Shown: positions 38,848 through 48,146, counted from the stretch's first letter. The stretch is 64,000 nucleotides of DNA from Candidatus Gastranaerophilales bacterium (GCA_944325185.1 CALUZA010000032.1:23298-87297); one strand, 5' to 3'. Numbers and translations: made by a program. The notes: generated by a model from the sequence alone, not told the origin.

Positions 38848-39993
38848 ATGGGGAATAGAATAAAAAAAACTATATCAATAATTTTAGCTGCTCTGTTTAT
38901 TAATCTTTCTAATATTCAGTTTGCTTATTGTGCTTCAATGTCAGGACATGTTCAAAAAGATGAAACAATAAACCAAGAATTAGATGAAAAACTTTTTACA
39001 GGGGAAATTGAACATCTTGACGAAAAAGATACAATCAATTTAACAGTTTCTCAAGTTTTAAGCTCGGGCTATACTCTTGAAGGAGATGAATTTTTTGCAG
39101 AAGTAACGTCTGATGTTGAATCAGACAAAGGTATTTTGATTCCAACAGGAACAATTGTTCACGGACTTGTAAAATTCATAGAAAACCCCAAAAATATGGG
39201 ACGTGACGGATATGTCAATATTGATTTTGACTACATGGTAACCCCCGATGGCAGAGAAATACCAATTCAAGCTTCGCTTTCAACAAAAGATAATCTCGTA
39301 AAAGGTGCTGCCAAAACCTTAGCTGTTCATGCAGGATACACTCTATTGGGAGGTGTTGCAGGCGGATTTTTTGCACTTAACGCACTTGGCCTTGGTGCAG
39401 CAATAGCTTCAAACGGATATACAATAGCAGGAGGTGCTGCAATAGGTGGTGTAGTTGGATTAACTGCTGCAATTATAAGAAAAGGCAACGGTTTTATGAT
39501 AAAACCCGGTGATGAACTAAAAATCAAAATTGAAACCGGTTTTGACCTACCAGTATTCGCAAAAGATGCGTTTAAGCAAGAAGAGTTATTTTTAGACGGA
39601 TTAAATGTTAGAATTAATTCTGTAAGTTTGGAAAAAGATCCCTTTGGAGTCGAAAACACTATAGTATTGTCCTTAGGGATAGACAACTATACAGACTATA
39701 CTTTTTCAACTTTTGATATTGCACTTGCATCCAATACAGAGCAAATATATTTTCCCAGCCCCTTTGGAGATACTTCTCTTTGGTTTAAATCAATTTCTCC
39801 CGGAGAGAGGGTTGTAGGAAAACTTTCTTTCTGTATTAATGATAAAAAAGCGAAACATTGGCTTGTTTTTTATGATAGAAAAACAAAAAGACCGATTGCA
39901 AAATATTCAATTGACAATGCAAGAACTAATTTAAAAGAACTTGCAAAAATAAAAGAAAACAACAAAAAAAATCGCAAAAAAAGCAATAAATAA
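38848..39993 (+). CDS. Exported protein of unknown function with glycine-rich hydrophobic core
   Basis: No family is recognised with confidence. The 381-residue product has a clear signal peptide (KKTISIILAALFINLSNIQF, probable cleavage after AYC-A). A beta-rich domain (about 55-150, containing IPTGTIVHGLVKFI) is followed by a Gly/Ala-rich hydrophobic stretch (about 150-205, GGVAGGFFALNALGLGAAIA), then a second beta-rich domain (about 210-345) and a basic tail. The outline recalls outer-membrane-associated or secretion-channel proteins, but that is a guess. A TATAAT at 38830-38835 lies only about 12 bases before the ATG, and there is no ribosome site, so the transcript may be almost leaderless. 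Confidence 0.65.
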   Translation: MGNRIKKTISIILAALFINLSNIQFAYCASMSGHVQKDETINQELDEKLFTGEIEHLDEKDTINLTVSQVLSSGYTLEGDEFFAEVTSDVESDKGILIPTGTIVHGLVKFIENPKNMGRDGYVNIDFDYMVTPDGREIPIQASLSTKDNLVKGAAKTLAVHAGYTLLGGVAGGFFALNALGLGAAIASNGYTIAGGAAIGGVVGLTAAIIRKGNGFMIKPGDELKIKIETGFDLPVFAKDAFKQEELFLDGLNVRINSVSLEKDPFGVENTIVLSLGIDNYTDYTFSTFDIALASNTEQIYFPSPFGDTSLWFKSISPGERVVGKLSFCINDKKAKHWLVFYDRKTKRPIAKYSIDNARTNLKELAKIKENNKKNRKKSNK

Positions 39994-40016
39994 ACAAATT
40001 TTGTTTTTATTTATAT

Positions 40017-41093
40017 ATGGTTTCTAATGATATCAAAATAACCAACGAAAGCATCTATGCAAAATTTAACAACAGGCTGAATACGCCTGTATCAAACTAT
40101 GCATATAATAACTACACCGCAAATAAAATTTACTACTATAATGATGAAAAAAAATCGAAAAATAAAAAAATAAAAAGAAACCTCATAATAGGCACAGTCG
40201 GATTTACTCTAGCTTCTGCAACTATTTTTGCATTAGGCAACAAAGGATTTAAAATTGATAAACTAAAATCAACCACAAAAACATTGTGGGAAAAAATCCG
40301 CAATGCTTCGGTTAATTTAACAAATTTAAAAGATGACGCCTGGGATAGATTTGCAACATTTCTCCATGAAAAAACGCCTCTTAAATTTGTAAAAAATACG
40401 GGTGATAAATTTAGCGACTGGTATAGATCAAACGTATACAAATCACTTGAAAAAAGTTTCAAAAAGGCGCAAGAAGATATAATTAATGCTAAGGGCGGAG
40501 AACAAATAAAACCGCAAATAATAGAATATAAAACTTTATTTGAAAATCTTGATAAAAACATAAGAAAGGCTGCAACCGACTCAAGGATTTCATCAAAAGA
40601 AACATTACTCAAAGGCAAAAAAGGCAAATTGAACAACCTGATATCAAATATAAGTTCTCCAATAGGGGATAACAACATTATAGGTGCAGTTAAGAATTCA
40701 GCCAATTTAATTAAAATTCCAGAAAACGCAGATGAAAAACTAAAAAATGCAATTGAACATTATAACAAACTGCAACAAGATATGCTTATACCAAAATTAA
40801 GAGATATTAACTATGGATGCGCACCTACCGATATAATTACCGTAGGAATACCGGTAGCGGCATTCGGAGTGGCTATGGCAAATGCTGACAATAAAGAAGA
40901 AAGAAATTCTTTACTTTTAAATTTAGGAATTCCACTTTTACCAACATTGGTTATGCCGATAATAGGTACGGTTTTCCCGATTTTAAATGGAATGACAGCA
41001 ATTATAACAGGACTTGCGGTAGGACAGGTTGCTTCGCAAACAGCAAAAATTATTGATAAAAAAATTAATAACAACTCGGAAAATAAAGCATAA
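40017..41093 (+). CDS. Membrane protein of unknown function
   Basis: No family recognised. The 358-residue product has a polar N-terminus, one membrane helix at about 51-72 (NLIIGTVGFTLASATIFALG), a long Lys-rich helical region (about 75-260), and a hydrophobic C-terminal hairpin of two to three helices (about 265-345, including LGIPLLPTLVMPIIGTVFPI). It starts 23 bases after the 38848 gene and probably shares its transcript, ending at the hairpin at 41096. The two may form an envelope complex; this is inference from position and topology. Confidence 0.62.
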   Translation: MVSNDIKITNESIYAKFNNRLNTPVSNYAYNNYTANKIYYYNDEKKSKNKKIKRNLIIGTVGFTLASATIFALGNKGFKIDKLKSTTKTLWEKIRNASVNLTNLKDDAWDRFATFLHEKTPLKFVKNTGDKFSDWYRSNVYKSLEKSFKKAQEDIINAKGGEQIKPQIIEYKTLFENLDKNIRKAATDSRISSKETLLKGKKGKLNNLISNISSPIGDNNIIGAVKNSANLIKIPENADEKLKNAIEHYNKLQQDMLIPKLRDINYGCAPTDIITVGIPVAAFGVAMANADNKEERNSLLLNLGIPLLPTLVMPIIGTVFPILNGMTAIITGLAVGQVASQTAKIIDKKINNNSENKA

Positions 41094-41095
41094 AA

Positions 41096-41117
41096 AAACA
41101 CCCCCAAAGGGGTGTTT
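41096..41117. terminator. Bidirectional terminator before the ferredoxin gene
   Basis: A 9-base-pair stem (AAACACCCC with GGGGTGTTT) and a CAAA loop, with A/T runs on both flanks. It separates the rightward 40017 gene from the leftward ferredoxin gene and can serve both. Confidence 0.9.
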
Positions 41118-41127
41118 ATAGTTTAAA

Positions 41128-41307
41128 CTATTCTGCAACGCTAATTACGCTAACAGGGCAAGCATCTGCAGCGTCTTTTACGCAATCTTCATTACCTGCA
41201 ACTTTAGAATTATCAGCAACGCAAACATCTTCAACCTTGAATACTTCAGGGCAAAAAGATTCACATGCGCCACAAGCTATGCAACCATCTTCAATAGTAA
41301 CTTTCAT
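41128..41307 (-). CDS. Ferredoxin, single [4Fe-4S] type
   Basis: A 59-residue gene read directly from the minus strand. The product has C9-x2-C12-x2-C15 and C19-P in CIACGACESFCPEVF, plus C50-P in DACPVSVISV. The spacing matches Thermotoga-type ferredoxins, where C9, C15 (or C12), C19 and C50 bind one cubane; C42 may form a disulfide or be free. These proteins carry single electrons at low potential. AAGGAGA lies 8 bases before the ATG. It is monocistronic with its own terminator. Redox partners are not in the window. Confidence 0.93.
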   Translation of the reverse strand: MKVTIEDGCIACGACESFCPEVFKVEDVCVADNSKVAGNEDCVKDAADACPVSVISVAE

Positions 41308-41381
41308 TTAAAATCTCCTTAACTAAATTACCATATAAGAGTATATAGAAAAATATAAAATTTTACAATACGCCAATTCGA

Positions 41382-42830
41382 TTACGGATTATAATTTTTA
41401 ATTATGTTTTCGTCAGTTATGGTACCGCTGTTGTATAATAATTCCAATTGAGCAATATTGTATTTGGCAATTGTCGCAACGTATTGTATTCTTGCCTGTG
41501 TCATTTCACTTTGGGCCTGAATTACATCCAATAAAATACCTTTTCCGTTATTAAATCTAAGCATAGCAAGTTTAATACTGTCATTTGAATAATCTACTCT
41601 TTGTTTGGTTACAATCATTTCTTTTTTGCTAAAATCAAAAACCGATAAAGCATCTGTTAATAGCTGTTCTATATCACGTAATTTATTTTGAAATTCAAGA
41701 GTTCTAACTTTTATCTTTTCTTTTTGAGCTTTTATTTTCGTAACAGTTCCCATTACCGTATTTTCACCCGGTTGCCAAGTTACAAACGCTGCTGCAATAT
41801 AGTTTGGACGCACCGAAGTACTTATGGTACCTTGAAATTGTTCTTGAAAATTCAAAAGCGGTTTTGGCATAAAATCTGTCATATAAACGCTTTTTATATT
41901 TTTTTCGTATGAAATTAAATCCTGATAGCTTTTTAAATCTTCTCGATTTTCAACTGCAAGAGCAAAAAAATCAGTTAGTTTTAATGTTGAATCCACCAAA
42001 TGCATTGGTTTTATATCATCCTCAAATGGCATCAAAGCAGTATTAAGCTCAATCCCCATAATATTAGCCAATCTCGACTGAGAAAGTTTAAATTTATTCA
42101 AAGCCTCAAGCAAATTAACTTTAGCTTGAGCGGATTCAGTTTCTGAACGAATCACATCAAACTTTGTACCAAAACCTGATTTCTCAAGCTTCTTTGCAAG
42201 TGTAAGCTGCGCATTTCGCTCAATTAAATTCCTCAAATATATTTCAATATTTAATTTTGCAAGGAGCATTTCATAATAATATCTCGAAGTAAGATATATA
42301 ACTTCGGTTTTAGTGAAATTTAAATCATGTTTTCTTGCTCTCTCTAATGATTTTGAAGCTTTTGCCTGAAAAATTTGTTTTCCGCCTTCTGTTAATTTAT
42401 GTTCCGCAGTGATATTAACAGAAATTGCAGTCTCGTGAAAACGATCATTCAAAACACCACCAACAAGAATTTGACCGCTATAATCAGCTATATAAGAAGT
42501 TGTTGTTAAAACAGGAAGAAACTTTGATAAAGAATTTTGATATTCATATTTTGAACTTTTAAAGGTATGATATTTAATTGCAATATTGAAGTTGTTTCTA
42601 AGTGCAGTTTGAATACATTCATCAAGACTGACAACTTTGTAATCATTTTTGATTTCTTGCCTTATAAATTTTTCAATATCAATATCGTCTATAAATTTTT
42701 CACAAAACTCGTTTAAATTGCAATTAGTGTTGAATGTTAAATCAATAGGACCTTCAAAAAGTTTTTCAGCACCAAAGACCAAATTCATATTAAAAATCAA
42801 CAAAATCAATATAATACACACTATTCGCAT
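41382..42830 (-). CDS. TolC-family outer-membrane efflux channel
   Basis: A 482-residue TolC-like protein with a signal peptide (MRIVCIILILLIFNMNLVFG, cleaved before AEKLF). The long alpha-helical repeats typical of the family are visible: SLDECIQTALRNNFNIAIK near the start, then RYYYEMLLAKLNIEIYLRN, KFDVIRSETESAQAKVNLLE and, in the second half, NGKGILLDVIQAQSEMTQAR. TolC trimers span the outer membrane and periplasm for efflux or type I secretion. No inner-membrane pump or adaptor gene is nearby. This is direct evidence for an outer membrane. Confidence 0.9.
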   Translation of the reverse strand: MRIVCIILILLIFNMNLVFGAEKLFEGPIDLTFNTNCNLNEFCEKFIDDIDIEKFIRQEIKNDYKVVSLDECIQTALRNNFNIAIKYHTFKSSKYEYQNSLSKFLPVLTTTSYIADYSGQILVGGVLNDRFHETAISVNITAEHKLTEGGKQIFQAKASKSLERARKHDLNFTKTEVIYLTSRYYYEMLLAKLNIEIYLRNLIERNAQLTLAKKLEKSGFGTKFDVIRSETESAQAKVNLLEALNKFKLSQSRLANIMGIELNTALMPFEDDIKPMHLVDSTLKLTDFFALAVENREDLKSYQDLISYEKNIKSVYMTDFMPKPLLNFQEQFQGTISTSVRPNYIAAAFVTWQPGENTVMGTVTKIKAQKEKIKVRTLEFQNKLRDIEQLLTDALSVFDFSKKEMIVTKQRVDYSNDSIKLAMLRFNNGKGILLDVIQAQSEMTQARIQYVATIAKYNIAQLELLYNSGTITDENIIKNYNP

Positions 42831-42926
42831 TGATGTATTTTATAAAATAATAAAAAGAATAATAATATCTTTATCGGCTAATACTTTTGTGATAAATTTT
42901 TAATGTAAGGATATAAGGGATTTAAA

Positions 42927-45533
42927 ATGACAAATTGCACAAATGAACTTTCTACGACATACAACGCAAGAGAAATTGAAAAAGATACATATAAATTCTG
43001 GGAAGACAATAATTTATTTAAAGCAGATGCAAAATCAAACAAAGAAGCATATTCAATTGTAATTCCTCCACCAAACGTAACCGGTGTTCTTCATATGGGC
43101 CATGCACTTGACGGCACATTGCAAGATATACTTATACGTTATAACCGTATGAAGCAAAAAGAAGTTCTATGGATGCCCGGTTGTGACCATGCGGGCATTG
43201 CAACGCAAAATGTTATTGAAAAAAATCTTGCAAAAGAAGGACTTACAAGACACGATTTAGGCAGAGAAAAATTCCTTGCAAAAACCTGGCAATGGGCAGA
43301 TGAGCACAAAAACCGTATATTGGAACAATTTAAACTCTTAGGAGCAAGTTTCGACTTATCAAGAAAAAGATTTACCTTGGATGAAGGCTGCTCAAATGCG
43401 GTTAAAAAGGTTTTTGTAGACCTATACAACAAAGGACTTATATACAAAGGCAGCTATATTGTTAATTGGTGTCCAAGATGCCAAAGTGCAATATCAGACA
43501 TAGAAACAAACTATGAAACAGAAGACGGTCATCTTTGGGAAATATCTTATGCTCTAAAAGACGAAATGGGTGCCATAGTAATTGCAACAACTCGTCCTGA
43601 GACTATGTTTGGCGATGTTGCAATAGCGGTAAATCCAAGCGACTTTAAATATAAAGATTTAATAGGAAAAACCTGCGTAATGCCCCTCACAGGAAGACAA
43701 ATTCCTATAATAGCAGATGAATATGTTGACAAATCATTTGGCACAGGTGCGCTAAAAATTACCCCAGCACACGACCCGAATGATTTTGAAGTAGGGCTTC
43801 GTCACAACCTGCCTCAAATAAAGGTAATCGATGAAAAAGGACTAATGATGAGAAACGAGTATGTTCCTCCTCAAATCCAAGGACTAACAAGAGAAGAAGC
43901 TCGTAAAAAAACCGTAAAAATGCTTGAAGAAAATCAAGTTCTTGTAAGAGTAACAAAACACGTTCATAATGTAGGTAAATGCCAAAGATGCAACACTACT
44001 ATTGAACCATTATTATCAAAACAATGGTTTGTAAAAATGGCGCCTTTAGCACAACCCGCTATTGAAGCGGTTAAAACCGGAAAAATCAAATTTATTCCCG
44101 AAAGATGGGAAAAGAACTACTTAATGTGGATGGAAAATATACGTGATTGGTGTATTTCAAGACAACTCTGGTGGGGACATCAAATTCCTGCATATTATCA
44201 TAAAGAAACAGGGGAAATGATTGTTGCAGCCGAAAATCCTGATCCAAATAACTACATTCAAGATACCGATGTACTCGATACTTGGTTTTCTTCAGGGTTA
44301 TGGCCCTTTGAAACAATGGGTTGGCCCGACACAAACTCTGACGACTACAAAAAATTCTATCCGACATCTACCCTTGTTACAGGATTTGATATTATCTTTT
44401 TCTGGGTAGCAAGAATGATTACTATGGGGCTTGAATTTACAAAACAACCTCCATTTTCAACAGTATACATTCATGGACTAATCAGAGACGAACACGGACA
44501 AAAAATGTCAAAATCAAAAGGCAACACAATTGATCCTGTTGATTTGATTGAAAAATACGGATGTGATGCGCTTAGATTTACATTAACATCATTATGTACT
44601 TATGGCGGTCAAGATATTAAAATCAGTGATGAAAAATTTGAATTTGGCAGAAATTTTGCAAATAAAGTATGGAATGCATCCAGATTTACTTTAATGAACG
44701 TCACAAAACCAAAAGAAGAGTTAAAAATCGATTTTAATACCCTCACAATTGCCGACAAATGGATACTAAATGAATTAAACAAAACAGCAAAAGAAGTAAA
44801 CGAAAATATTCAAAACTACAGAATAGGCGAAATTGCTTCAATTCTTTACGAATTTTTCTGGAGCAAATATTGCGATTGGTATGTAGAGCTTTCGAAAATT
44901 GAAAAAAATGAAGCGGTATTAGTTTACGTACTTGATAACTTTTTAAGGCTTTTACATCCTATAATGCCGCATATCACTGAAGCTATATGGCAAAAAATGC
45001 CCATAGAAAAAGATACAAAAGGCATACTAAATGCAAAATATCCGGAATATAACGAGAAGTTTGTTTTTGAAGAAGATGCAAAAAAAATGGAAACAGTCTT
45101 TGAAGCAATTAAAGCTCTTAGAAACATTAGAGCAGAATTCAACATTCCGACAAGCTCAAAAATTGATATTATTATAGACAACAATGAAGAGCTTTATAAA
45201 CAAATAATTCCTTATTTAAACAGATTAGCAAAAGTTAATTCGACAAAATTTGAAAAAAACTGCAATCACCCAAAAAGCGCATATTGCGTTGTAGATGACA
45301 CAAAAATAACAATACCTCTAGAGGATTTAATTGACTTAAATCAAGAAATAGCAAGACAAAAGAAAAAAATTGAAAAACTTGAAGCTGAGCTAAAATCAAT
45401 TGAAGGAAGATTAAATAATCAAAAATTTGTTTCATCTGCGCCAAAAGAAGTTGTTGAAAAAACCATAGCAAGAAAAGACGAACTTAAATCTGAAATCAAA
45501 ATAATTGAAGATACAATTCAAAAACTTGCTTAG
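42927..45533 (+). CDS. valS: Valyl-tRNA synthetase
   Basis: ValRS charges tRNA-Val and edits mischarged Thr. The HIGH motif is HMGH in PPPNVTGVLHMGHALDG; the KMSKS loop is in GQKMSKSKGNTIDP. The CP1 editing domain begins around TTRPETMFGDVAIAVNP. The C-terminal arm is a Lys/Glu-rich coiled coil (about 805-868), typical of ValRS. Length 868 is normal. AAGGGA lies upstream of the ATG. It converges directly on the DPM1-like gene with no intergenic space; no strong terminator is visible between them. Confidence 0.97.
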   Translation: MTNCTNELSTTYNAREIEKDTYKFWEDNNLFKADAKSNKEAYSIVIPPPNVTGVLHMGHALDGTLQDILIRYNRMKQKEVLWMPGCDHAGIATQNVIEKNLAKEGLTRHDLGREKFLAKTWQWADEHKNRILEQFKLLGASFDLSRKRFTLDEGCSNAVKKVFVDLYNKGLIYKGSYIVNWCPRCQSAISDIETNYETEDGHLWEISYALKDEMGAIVIATTRPETMFGDVAIAVNPSDFKYKDLIGKTCVMPLTGRQIPIIADEYVDKSFGTGALKITPAHDPNDFEVGLRHNLPQIKVIDEKGLMMRNEYVPPQIQGLTREEARKKTVKMLEENQVLVRVTKHVHNVGKCQRCNTTIEPLLSKQWFVKMAPLAQPAIEAVKTGKIKFIPERWEKNYLMWMENIRDWCISRQLWWGHQIPAYYHKETGEMIVAAENPDPNNYIQDTDVLDTWFSSGLWPFETMGWPDTNSDDYKKFYPTSTLVTGFDIIFFWVARMITMGLEFTKQPPFSTVYIHGLIRDEHGQKMSKSKGNTIDPVDLIEKYGCDALRFTLTSLCTYGGQDIKISDEKFEFGRNFANKVWNASRFTLMNVTKPKEELKIDFNTLTIADKWILNELNKTAKEVNENIQNYRIGEIASILYEFFWSKYCDWYVELSKIEKNEAVLVYVLDNFLRLLHPIMPHITEAIWQKMPIEKDTKGILNAKYPEYNEKFVFEEDAKKMETVFEAIKALRNIRAEFNIPTSSKIDIIIDNNEELYKQIIPYLNRLAKVNSTKFEKNCNHPKSAYCVVDDTKITIPLEDLIDLNQEIARQKKKIEKLEAELKSIEGRLNNQKFVSSAPKEVVEKTIARKDELKSEIKIIEDTIQKLA

Positions 45534-46238
45534 CTAAATTAAAAATCTTAATTTTACGGTATTCAAAAGTGCTTCAATAAAGATTTTAAAAGACATTTTT
45601 GAAATACCGTATTTTCTATTTTCAAAAACAATAGGTATTTCAATATAATTAAAGCCTAATCTAAATGCTCGATATTTCATTTCAAGCTGAAAGCAATATC
45701 CTTTCGAAATGATATTATTCAATCCTATCTTTAATAAAACATCTTTTCTCCAACCATTAAAGCCACCGGTTAAGTCGTTAATCGGACAATTTAATATTAA
45801 TTTAGAATAAATAGAACCACCCTTTGAAATAAATTTTCTTAAAAAAGTCCAGCCAATGACCCTGCCTTTTGGAATATTTCTTGAACCAATTACATAATCA
45901 TAGGTTTTTAATTTGTCAATAAGTTCAGGTAAATAATCAGGATTATGAGAAAAATCCGCATCCATTTGAATAAAATAGTCGAAACCATTATTCAAACCAA
46001 ATCTAAATCCTTCAATATAGGCGCTGGCAAGCCCCATTTTTGCTTTTCTTTTTATAAGATAAATATTTTTATATTTTTTTTGATAATCATATATAAGCTC
46101 AAAAGTTCCATCTGAAGAAGAATCGTCGACAATCAAAATCGAACAATTTAAGTTAAAAACAACGTCATTAATTTTTTCGATTAATTTTAAAATATTTTCA
46201 GCCTCATTGTATGTAGGTATTATTATTAAAATGTTCAT
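45534..46238 (-). CDS. Polyprenyl-phosphate glycosyltransferase, DPM1-like (GT2)
   Basis: A 234-residue GT2 enzyme that probably transfers a sugar (mannose or glucose) from a nucleotide donor to polyprenyl phosphate at the cytoplasmic face. IIPTYNEAENI opens the GT-A fold; the nucleotide-binding aspartates are in IVDDSSSDGT and the metal-binding DxD equivalent in QMDADFSHNP. DLTGGFNGWRKDVL and GISKMSFKIF are family features. There is no C-terminal membrane domain, as in the soluble DPM1 class. The ATG overlaps the stop of the upstream membrane gene (ATGA), which suggests that one makes the lipid-linked sugar and the other uses it. Confidence 0.88.
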   Translation of the reverse strand: MNILIIIPTYNEAENILKLIEKINDVVFNLNCSILIVDDSSSDGTFELIYDYQKKYKNIYLIKRKAKMGLASAYIEGFRFGLNNGFDYFIQMDADFSHNPDYLPELIDKLKTYDYVIGSRNIPKGRVIGWTFLRKFISKGGSIYSKLILNCPINDLTGGFNGWRKDVLLKIGLNNIISKGYCFQLEMKYRAFRLGFNYIEIPIVFENRKYGISKMSFKIFIEALLNTVKLRFLI

Positions 46239-47836
46239 TTTTTTACCTTAGAATAATCAAAAGTTGTATCAAATATGTTATCTAAATATTTTACAAATTC
46301 TTTATCAGGATATTTATATGTGAATTTTTGAAGATTATTTTTTAAATAAACATTGTATTTATCATCAGAATAAGCCTTTTTATACTCATGATTTTCATCT
46401 AAATGTTTATTACATTTCCAAATCTTTTCAACAAGTATAATATCAGGCTTGATTCTATCAATTGCCGCATTAGGATAATCTCCAAACCAATTTAAAAAGA
46501 ACATGCTCTCATCAAAAAGCCGAGAAGAGTATACCTGCTCCTGCCTGCCGTCCATATAAATTTTTAACTTAGGATAATATTTATACGCAATAAAAGAACC
46601 ATTATAAAACCCGCTAAAAACTTTCCCTTCGATATTATTTAATTCAAGAAATCTTAAAGGCTGTATGGGAAAATGTTCAAGTACTCTTGCATAATAAGAA
46701 TAAGTAACAGGAACCGTAACAAATACAAAGAAAGAATATGTATAAATTAAAAAATATACACAAATTTCTCTAAAATATGACAAATATTTAGCTACAATTA
46801 TATCAATTTGAAGATATTGTCTTAATTTTTCCATTAAAGAATTATAAGTAAAATAGAAATCTTCGTATGAAAAAATTGAATACACAACAATAAAAAGACC
46901 GCTGTGCTTAATATATTTTGCCGACAACAAAGCAAGTGTTAAAAGTATAATCAGCTTTGTTTTATCAAGCATAGAAAATTTAATTTTTTTTACAAAAATC
47001 TTATAACCATAACAAATAAATGCTCCAAACAATAACGCCTTATAAAAAATATGAGCTTTTATAGATGCGCTAAAAGGCGATTGCCACTCAGAAATCCAAC
47101 TTCTATCCAAATAAGCACTTTCAATAATAAATTTTATATAATCAAAACCCCAAGGATTAATAAAAAAAGCTAAACATACAAAAACTAATGTTATCAAATA
47201 CTTCTTATAAGGTTTTTTATTTAAAAATTCGCCAACAGCGTATAAAAACAATACTCCAACTCCGGAAATACAACCACCATGGACATTTAACCAGAAAATC
47301 ATAATAAAAGGCAGAAAATAAAGATATAAATCCTTACCTTTACGCACCTTTTCAAGCAAATATATCCAAATGGCCATCAATAAAAAAGTTATTAATTGAC
47401 ATCTGACTGAATAAACAATAATTGAAGATTGTAGGGAAATCAAAAGCAAAAACAAATAAAATCCAATGTTACGTGGACTTTCTTTGTGTGAAATTTTATC
47501 CTTTAAGGCAAAAGAAATCACAACAAAAGTTAAAAATACTAAAATTCCTTTTAGATAAGTAAGCCCTACAGCACCAAATTTAATTCTAATAAAATATATA
47601 AATCCGCTTGAAAGCCACTCAGGATCGTACCAAACATGAGTTTTAGTATATGAAACAACATCCGAAAACATAGGAAAACCTTTATGATAAACATGGTTTC
47701 CCATAATCAATCTTGCCCAAAGATCAACATCTAAACCATTATATTTAATAGAAACAGCCATGGTTAACAAAAACAAAGATGCATAAAAAATTATAATTTT
47801 AATTTTTGTGATATCAATTTTAAAAAGCTTATTCAT
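46235..47836 (-). CDS. Multi-spanning membrane protein, probable GT-C-type glycosyltransferase
   Basis: A 533-residue protein with about ten to eleven membrane helices. After helix 1 a loop contains DVDLWARLIMGNHVYHKGFP and YTKTHVWYDPEWLSSGFIYF, reminiscent of the acidic first loop of GT-C enzymes that use polyprenyl-phosphate sugars. The C-terminal soluble part (about 400-533) includes KIYMDGRQEQVYSS. No Pfam family can be named with certainty. Coupled by a 4-base overlap to the DPM1-like gene downstream, it is best read as the partner transferase for a surface glycan or protein glycosylation; this is inference. Confidence 0.62.
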   Translation of the reverse strand: MNKLFKIDITKIKIIIFYASLFLLTMAVSIKYNGLDVDLWARLIMGNHVYHKGFPMFSDVVSYTKTHVWYDPEWLSSGFIYFIRIKFGAVGLTYLKGILVFLTFVVISFALKDKISHKESPRNIGFYLFLLLISLQSSIIVYSVRCQLITFLLMAIWIYLLEKVRKGKDLYLYFLPFIMIFWLNVHGGCISGVGVLFLYAVGEFLNKKPYKKYLITLVFVCLAFFINPWGFDYIKFIIESAYLDRSWISEWQSPFSASIKAHIFYKALLFGAFICYGYKIFVKKIKFSMLDKTKLIILLTLALLSAKYIKHSGLFIVVYSIFSYEDFYFTYNSLMEKLRQYLQIDIIVAKYLSYFREICVYFLIYTYSFFVFVTVPVTYSYYARVLEHFPIQPLRFLELNNIEGKVFSGFYNGSFIAYKYYPKLKIYMDGRQEQVYSSRLFDESMFFLNWFGDYPNAAIDRIKPDIILVEKIWKCNKHLDENHEYKKAYSDDKYNVYLKNNLQKFTYKYPDKEFVKYLDNIFDTTFDYSKVKK

Positions 47837-48009
47837 AGTCTAATAATAGCTTATGACAGCAATTAATACTAAATTTTAAAAGTTTTTAACATTAGATTTA
47901 TTAAGAATTATTAAATTAAATAAAAAAAATAAGCAATTAAAATATGAAAAATAACTTTATTAGAATGTAAGGGAAAAAGTTAATATGTATAGATAATTCA
48001 GTAATTTTA

Positions 48010-48100
48010 TATAATTGAGGATGATAAAAAAGATATTTTTACTCTCTCTCTTGATATCCTCGTGTTTATAAATGTTTGACCATGTCAAACATTTTTTTTT
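48010..48100 (+). ncRNA. Candidate small transcript or 16-codon leader-like ORF
   Basis: A perfect TATAAT (48010-48015) lies ahead of a stretch that ends in a perfect terminator. If transcription starts at about 48021, the RNA would be roughly 80 bases. GAGGAT at 48017-48022 can pair with ATCCTC at 48056-48061 if the start is slightly earlier. The segment also contains a 16-codon frame, 48021-48071, reading MIKKIFLLSLLISSCL, which looks like a lipoprotein signal peptide with an ISSC lipobox ending one residue later. GAGG abuts the ATG, too close for a normal ribosome site, and the -35 box is poor. Either an sRNA or a tiny (possibly leaderless) peptide; neither is proven. Confidence 0.4.
48071..48100 (+). 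terminator. Perfect rightward terminator
   Basis: AATGTTTGAC (48071-48080), loop CAT, GTCAAACATT (48084-48093) and a run of T to 48100. The 10-base-pair stem and T run are textbook for the plus strand, and no annotated plus-strand gene precedes it. Confidence 0.93.
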
Positions 48101-48102
48101 GC

Positions 48103-48145
48103 AAAAAAATACAGCCACATTGAATATATTGTGACTGTATTTTTT
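48103..48145 (-). terminator. Terminator at the end of the phage late operon
   Basis: On the minus strand AAAAAATACAGTCACA pairs with TGTGGCTGTATTTTTT, giving 16 base pairs with one G-U wobble that would be a C-A mismatch on the other strand. It lies 2 bases after the endolysin stop, so it ends the leftward structural operon. Confidence 0.92.
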
Positions 48146-48146
48146 C

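Larger units (their letters stand above)
47837..48146. other. Gap between chromosomal and phage genes
   Basis: About 310 bases without a conventional gene. Bases 47837-48000 are plain A/T-rich sequence; the leftward promoter of the 46235-47836 gene must lie here but no strong consensus stands out. The second half holds a small rightward unit (48010-48100) and two back-to-back terminators. No copy of the tRNA-His 3' end or other obvious attachment repeat is visible. Confidence 0.7.

Noticed and set aside
47837..48146. Left attachment site matching the 3' end of tRNA-His
   Set aside because: No copy of the T-arm/acceptor sequence at 61985-62002 is visible here; the phage genes lie on the 5' side of the tRNA, which is not the usual integration end.
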